A stretch of 37,161 nucleotides of DNA from Methylococcaceae bacterium (GTDB lineage: Bacteria > Pseudomonadota > Gammaproteobacteria > Methylococcales > Methylomonadaceae), in contig OMIH01000081.1 in NCBI GenBank assembly GCA_900299045.1, forward strand, positions 1 through 37,161, given 5' to 3'. The translations under genes and the position numbers were made by a program. This document shows positions 33,036 to 37,161 of this stretch, piece after piece. Numbering within the stretch: position 1 is the first letter of the stretch; each line of letters starts with the position of its first letter. The notes under the pieces are model-generated. The model did not search any database, was not told the origin of the DNA, and worked only from the letters and a program-made list of their open reading frames with translations.

Positions 33036-34730
33036 ATGAATAAACATCAACTTCCAAGTGACGCGCCCTATAGCGAAAGTCAATATGCGTGGCTTAGCGG
33101 ATTTTTCGCTGGGTTGCATTCGCAATTAGTCAGCAACACAAGTAATCAAACGCAAAGTGCACATCCTGTTCATATTTTATATGGTAGTCAGACAGGTACA
33201 GCAGAATCTGTGGCGCGTGATGTAGCAAAATCGGCGAAAGCCTACGGTCTTAATCCTATTATTAAAAGCATGGATGAAATCGAGGCAAGTGCATTAGCAA
33301 AAATAGATACGTTGCTTATTGTGACGAGTACTTATGGTGATGGTGAAATGCCTGATAATGCACAGGTCTTGTGGACAGAGGTGTCACATAATGCTATGCC
33401 AAAGTTAGCACAATTGCAGTTTGCCATTCTTGCATTAGGTGACACAAGTTATGATTTATTCTGTCAAGCGGGTATTGATTGGGATAACCGCTTAGAGCAG
33501 TTAGGCGCGAAGCGGTTGCATGCAAGAGTTGACTGTGACGTTGAATATGAAGAGCTTGCACAAGAATGGATAAAAACGATTATTCCAGCGTTAGCAGGGA
33601 GCAATGTAGCAGATATTGCGTCTGAGGATAATCACGATGCGCCGCAATATAATCGCAAAAATCCTTTTCCAGCAAAATTAGTGGCGAATCGTTTATTGAC
33701 GGCAGAAACGTCATCAAAAGAAACACGTCATTATGAAATTTCGATTGCTGGCTCAGGATTAAGCTACGAAGCGGGCGATGCGCTTTGCGTGGTGGCAACA
33801 AATTGTCCTACATTGGTTGCAGACATAGCCAAAGTAATGAATGTGCATGGAAATGAGTTCGAACAAGCCTTGCGTACGCAGTATGAAATCAAATTGCCCA
33901 GCAAAGAATTATTAAATGAAATCGCAAAACGCTCAGGCAATCAAGAATTAGCGACCGCTTTAAAGGATAAAGAGGCACTAAACGCTTATTTGTGGGGGCG
34001 AGATACACTTGATTTGTTGCTTCAAAATCCAACGGCAACATTTACAGCGGATGAGTTTATTTCTTTGTTGAAACCCTTGCAACATCGCGCTTATTCAATT
34101 TCATCAAGTGGTAAAGCCAATCCAGAAACCGTTCATTTAACCGTGGCAAGTGTGCGCTATGAGGCATTTGATCGTCAACATAAAGGCGTTTGTTCAACAT
34201 TTTTAGCTGACTTAACAGATGAATCAACTGAAATTCGTTGTTTCTTTACGCCAAATAAAGTATTTCGTGTGCCAGACAATAACGATTTGCCTATGATTAT
34301 GGTAGGGCCGGGTACAGGTATTGCGCCATTCAGAGCTTTTTTGCAAGAGCGTCAAGTGCGTGGAGCGAAAGGTAAAAATTGGCTGTTTTTTGGCGACCGC
34401 AATGCAGCCACTGATTTTATTTACCGCGACGAATTAGACGTTATGGGAAAAAGTGGATTGCTAACGCGTTTAGATCTAGCGTTCTCGCGTGATCAAGAAG
34501 AGAAAGTGTATGTGCAAGATAAAATGCGCGAACACGGTGCAGAATTGTTTGCATGGATTGAGGCTGGCGGCTATTTCTTTGTGTGTGGAGATGCGTATCA
34601 CATGGCAAAAGATGTTGATAAAGCCTTGCATGATGTGATTGCAGTACATGGTAATAAAACAGAGCAACAAGCAATCGATTATGTGAATATGCTTAAAAAA
34701 GATAAGCGCTATGTCCGCGATGTGTATTAA
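33036..34730 (+). CDS. cysJ: CysJ-type diflavin reductase (sulfite reductase flavoprotein-like)
   Basis: A diflavin protein of 564 residues. A flavodoxin domain binds FMN (YGSQTGTAES at 49-58, TSTYGDGEMPDN, ALGDTSYDLFCQAG). A connecting domain and FAD domain follow (RAYSISSSG, GVCSTFLAD), then the NADPH domain (MVGPGTGIAPFRAFLQER, FFGDRN, YVQDKM). The end KRYVRDVY matches the C-terminus of E. coli CysJ almost exactly. CysJ takes electrons from NADPH to CysI for sulfite reduction. No cysI is here. Because it follows the GltB-like gene closely, it may instead supply that enzyme with electrons (inference). It is shorter than E. coli CysJ (599). Its TAA shares a base with the next ATG. Confidence 0.85.
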   Translation: MNKHQLPSDAPYSESQYAWLSGFFAGLHSQLVSNTSNQTQSAHPVHILYGSQTGTAESVARDVAKSAKAYGLNPIIKSMDEIEASALAKIDTLLIVTSTYGDGEMPDNAQVLWTEVSHNAMPKLAQLQFAILALGDTSYDLFCQAGIDWDNRLEQLGAKRLHARVDCDVEYEELAQEWIKTIIPALAGSNVADIASEDNHDAPQYNRKNPFPAKLVANRLLTAETSSKETRHYEISIAGSGLSYEAGDALCVVATNCPTLVADIAKVMNVHGNEFEQALRTQYEIKLPSKELLNEIAKRSGNQELATALKDKEALNAYLWGRDTLDLLLQNPTATFTADEFISLLKPLQHRAYSISSSGKANPETVHLTVASVRYEAFDRQHKGVCSTFLADLTDESTEIRCFFTPNKVFRVPDNNDLPMIMVGPGTGIAPFRAFLQERQVRGAKGKNWLFFGDRNAATDFIYRDELDVMGKSGLLTRLDLAFSRDQEEKVYVQDKMREHGAELFAWIEAGGYFFVCGDAYHMAKDVDKALHDVIAVHGNKTEQQAIDYVNMLKKDKRYVRDVY

Positions 34731-35371
34731 TGCACGAAAAGTATTTTGACATAAACTGCCAAAAATGCCCGCGTTTAGCGGCATTTTTGGGCGAAGTAAA
34801 AGAAAAAAATCCGACTTATCATGCCAAACCGGTTGCACCATTTGGTGACGAAAAGGCGCGATTACTTATAGTTGGACTTGCACCGGGAATGCACGGTGCA
34901 AACGCGACAGGCAGGCCATTTACAGGGGACTTTGCTGGTATTTTCCTCTATGACGCATTATATGAATTCGGCTTTAGTAATTGCGCTGAATCGGTGTCAT
35001 TAAATGATGGTTTAGTGTTAAAAAATGCACGAATTACGAATGCAGTCAAATGCTTACCGCCACAAAATAAACCAACAGGTGATGAAATTAACATCTGTAA
35101 TCACTTTTTACATGCCGAATTAAATACATTGCCAAAGAATGCCGTGATTCTTGCGCTTGGCAATATTGCACATCAAGCCGTTTTAAAAGCGTATGGTTTA
35201 AAGAGCACTAGCGCAAGGTTTGCTCACAATCACTGTTTTGAGTTTGAAAATAAAAATACACTCGTGTCGTCGTATCATACTAGTCGCTATAATATTCAGA
35301 CAAAAAGACTAACAAAATCCATGTTTACAGACGTTTTTCAAACCATAAAAAATTTATTGACGCGTTCGTAA
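34730..35371 (+). CDS. Uracil-DNA glycosylase family 5 (UDGb type)
   Basis: An Fe-S uracil-DNA glycosylase of 213 residues that removes deaminated bases from DNA. Motif I GLAPGMHGANATGRPFTGD (49-67) is the family 5 form, which lacks the catalytic Asp of other families. Cysteines C10, C13, C108 and C123 are in position for a [4Fe-4S] cluster. The motif II region reads SSYHTSRYNIQTKRLT, with HTS where HPS is usual. Family 4 would show GEAPG at motif I. The start overlaps the upstream stop by one base, so it is co-translated with the diflavin reductase gene. A terminator follows. Confidence 0.85.
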   Translation: MHEKYFDINCQKCPRLAAFLGEVKEKNPTYHAKPVAPFGDEKARLLIVGLAPGMHGANATGRPFTGDFAGIFLYDALYEFGFSNCAESVSLNDGLVLKNARITNAVKCLPPQNKPTGDEINICNHFLHAELNTLPKNAVILALGNIAHQAVLKAYGLKSTSARFAHNHCFEFENKNTLVSSYHTSRYNIQTKRLTKSMFTDVFQTIKNLLTRS

Positions 35372-35397
35372 AACTCTTCTCGTTATGATTAAAATGT

Positions 35398-35435
35398 AAA
35401 GCCGCGTCTAAGAAAATTTAGAGGCGGCTTTTTTT
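35398..35435 (+). terminator. Intrinsic terminator after the glycosylase gene
   Basis: Stem AAAGCCGCGTCTAA pairs with TTAGAGGCGGCTTT, leaving one G-G mismatch, around a short A-rich loop, and runs into seven T residues. It ends the transcript of the gltB-like, cysJ-like and glycosylase genes. Confidence 0.8.
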
Positions 35436-35465
35436 GTGTAAAATGGATTTTTTATAAAAATAACA

Positions 35466-37112
35466 ATGACTCACTTAAGGCTTATGTTAAAAAAATATTT
35501 TATTTTAGGGGTATGGCTTACGACTTTTGCCCTAATTATATTGTTAATTCAGTGGTTTTTTGTACTTGAACAGCACGCGAAAGAAAAGCCGCCGGCGACT
35601 GTTTTTAGTCATGCCGATAATGCAAATGTTGAAAAGCCGTGTACAGATGATCATGTTGAATGGCGAGATGCACAAGAAATTGAAGGCGTTTCTATTGCTG
35701 CCTCTCCCGTTTGTGAGCCTGATAATCCTTATACTATTGCTGCAGCAACAAAGGGAACAAATAATGTGTCAATGTCAACGCTCATGCAAAGCCATTTGGC
35801 GCAAGATTCTGTTGTGATGGGAGAAGATTTAGATCACGATGGTGATCCTGACGTTATTCACATCAAATTAGAAGTGGTTGAACTTAATGGATTTAGTCCT
35901 GATGGCGATTATTTGATGAATACTTATGATATCGCCCCTGGGTTGCATCCTTCTCTGTGGGTGTTTGCGCCAAAAATGCAGGGCATGGCAGTAAAAAATT
36001 TTAATTCTCGTGTTGCGCATCCGTTGCTGCGTGCGCCTTCTCCGGTGATTCGTGTTGAGCAAGGTGACAAGGTATTTATTACATTAGAAAATACACATTA
36101 TCTACCGCATACCATTCATTTACATGGCGTCGATCATCCCTGGTTAAACTCGCAAGGACTCGATAATGATGGAATGGAGGAGCACGCTGTTTTTCCTGGA
36201 AAGCAACACACTTATGAAATTCAACCTCGCCATGCAGGTACCATGCTTTATCACTGTCATGTACAAACCGCTCAGCATTTTATGATGGGCTTAAATGGTA
36301 TGTTTATTGTTGAAGAAAATCGTCCAAACAATTGGGTGCAAACATTAAATATTGGTGCAGGTCAGGTGCGCCATCCTTCAGTATCTGTTAAAAAGCAATA
36401 TGATCAAGAATACGATCTTCACTATCAGTCACTTGATAAGCAACTCACCAAGATTCCACAAGAAGCAAATGATCCGCGCTTAATTAATCAAAAAATGAGT
36501 CGAGAGTACAATATGTCAACATCGACTGAAAATTATTTTTTATTAAATGGGCATTCATTTCCTTATACGTTGCGAGATGCAATGATTGTTGCGAATGAAA
36601 ATGAAAATATGAAATTACATATCGCCAATTTTCAGCGAACACCTATTGCCGTGCATTTTCATGGACACAAAGCAACAATCATGGCATACGACGGTGTTGA
36701 TGCACAGCAAGGTGCTCAGATTACACGCGATGTGTTTGATATTTCGCCAGCACAGAGACTGGATCTATCGCTTAAAACAGAAAATAATGGTTTAAATAGT
36801 TATGGTGCGGGGTTGTGGATGTTTCATGATCATGTTCCAACAGGAACAACAACAGATGGTATGGAGCCAGGGGGGAACATGGCGATTTTGGCGTATAAGT
36901 CATTACTTGATAAGCAAGGTATGCCAAAAATGCACGAAGGTATGTTTAATGACGTATTCAACAAAGAATATTACACTAAAAAATATCCTATCTGGTCATC
37001 AGGTGAATTTGCTTTATTGTTGGGAGATGCGGGTTTAGTGATTCCTGAAAAGGGTGAATTAATTGCCTTTTTTATTGTTTTGTTTCCATCTTCCTTTTGC
37101 CATTTATCTTGA
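35466..37112 (+). CDS. Membrane-anchored multicopper oxidase
   Basis: A copper oxidase of about 548 residues as read here. An N-terminal membrane segment (about 12-34) places the rest in the periplasm. An EF-hand-like loop DLDHDGDPDV (121-130) may bind calcium. Two cupredoxin domains follow. Domain one has HTIHLHG (H218, H220) and YHCHVQTAQHFMM with C264, H265, H271 and a methionine, so a type 1 copper sits here. Domain two has HFHGHK (H397, H399) and FHDH (H454, H456) without a cysteine, so only trinuclear-type ligands remain. The reading ends ELIAFFIVLFPSSFCHLS, and the minus-one frame stays open to the window end as a hydrophobic helix, which suggests a frame break near 37085. The substrate is unknown (metal or organic). 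Confidence 0.75.
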   Translation: MTHLRLMLKKYFILGVWLTTFALIILLIQWFFVLEQHAKEKPPATVFSHADNANVEKPCTDDHVEWRDAQEIEGVSIAASPVCEPDNPYTIAAATKGTNNVSMSTLMQSHLAQDSVVMGEDLDHDGDPDVIHIKLEVVELNGFSPDGDYLMNTYDIAPGLHPSLWVFAPKMQGMAVKNFNSRVAHPLLRAPSPVIRVEQGDKVFITLENTHYLPHTIHLHGVDHPWLNSQGLDNDGMEEHAVFPGKQHTYEIQPRHAGTMLYHCHVQTAQHFMMGLNGMFIVEENRPNNWVQTLNIGAGQVRHPSVSVKKQYDQEYDLHYQSLDKQLTKIPQEANDPRLINQKMSREYNMSTSTENYFLLNGHSFPYTLRDAMIVANENENMKLHIANFQRTPIAVHFHGHKATIMAYDGVDAQQGAQITRDVFDISPAQRLDLSLKTENNGLNSYGAGLWMFHDHVPTGTTTDGMEPGGNMAILAYKSLLDKQGMPKMHEGMFNDVFNKEYYTKKYPIWSSGEFALLLGDAGLVIPEKGELIAFFIVLFPSSFCHLS

Positions 37113-37161
37113 TCTTTTACATATATAGTTTCTCTCTTAAGGTCACTACAATGTCTGTCTC

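Overview
The window is a compact, AT-leaning stretch of chromosome from a gammaproteobacterium. The markers for this are HolB of the gamma type, HflD, RppH, a SpeD very close to the enterobacterial enzyme, TatB/TatC and a FusA2-type EF-G. A RegB/RegA redox pair and a copper oxidase fit a respiratory, possibly sulfur- or C1-metabolising lineage, but the genus cannot be fixed from this sequence. I see no tRNA, rRNA, CRISPR array, insertion sequence, integrase or phage gene. It reads as core genome with small gene clusters.

Layout. 1-4943 (+): a tightly packed operon pabC-mltG-tmk-holB-tatD-moaD-moaE, with stop/start overlaps at most junctions. 4993-6437: ppa (-) and a DUF2797 gene (+) diverge from a short shared promoter region. 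6434-8333 (-): RegB sensor kinase and RegA regulator. 8346-8587: a gene-free stretch ending in a plus-strand intrinsic terminator with no gene in front of it. 8588-9953 (-): a CheZ-like helical protein and a TPR lipoprotein. 10107-11654 (-): methylthio-purine phosphorylase (mtnP) and a DUF455 ferritin-like protein. 11736-12017 (+): a secreted ComEA-type helix-hairpin-helix protein, sharing a bidirectional terminator with rho (-). 13633-16354 (+): ntrC, then an OsmC-like gene and speD. 16397-18134 (-): a GlcF-like Fe-S protein and a membrane protein. 18336-22307 (+): tatB-tatC-MORN lipoprotein-moaB-DUF423-hflD-prmC, closed by a strong bidirectional terminator. 22362-26654 (-): EF-G2, bioA and a HAD phosphatase, with rppH (+) diverging. 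27540-35371 (+): a glutamate-synthase-like large subunit split in two frames, a CysJ-type diflavin reductase and a family 5 uracil-DNA glycosylase. 35466-37112 (+): a membrane-anchored multicopper oxidase at the window edge.

Functional themes. Molybdenum cofactor genes (moaD, moaE, moaB) are spread over two operons, one of which also carries tatBC, the export route for folded molybdoenzymes. SpeD and MtnP are both tied to S-adenosylmethionine use: polyamine synthesis releases methylthioadenosine, which MtnP-type enzymes help recycle. NtrC and the glutamate-synthase-like enzyme point to nitrogen assimilation.

The points most worth a second look are: (1) the GltB-like protein, which is about 1,820 residues in total, has an internal insertion, a C-terminal extension and unusual cluster-cysteine spacing, and sits beside a diflavin reductase instead of gltD; (2) the apparent one-base frameshift that splits it; (3) a similar frame break at the end of the multicopper oxidase; (4) an orphan terminator that may mark a small RNA; and (5) RegB with both its quinone-site motif and its redox cysteine retained.
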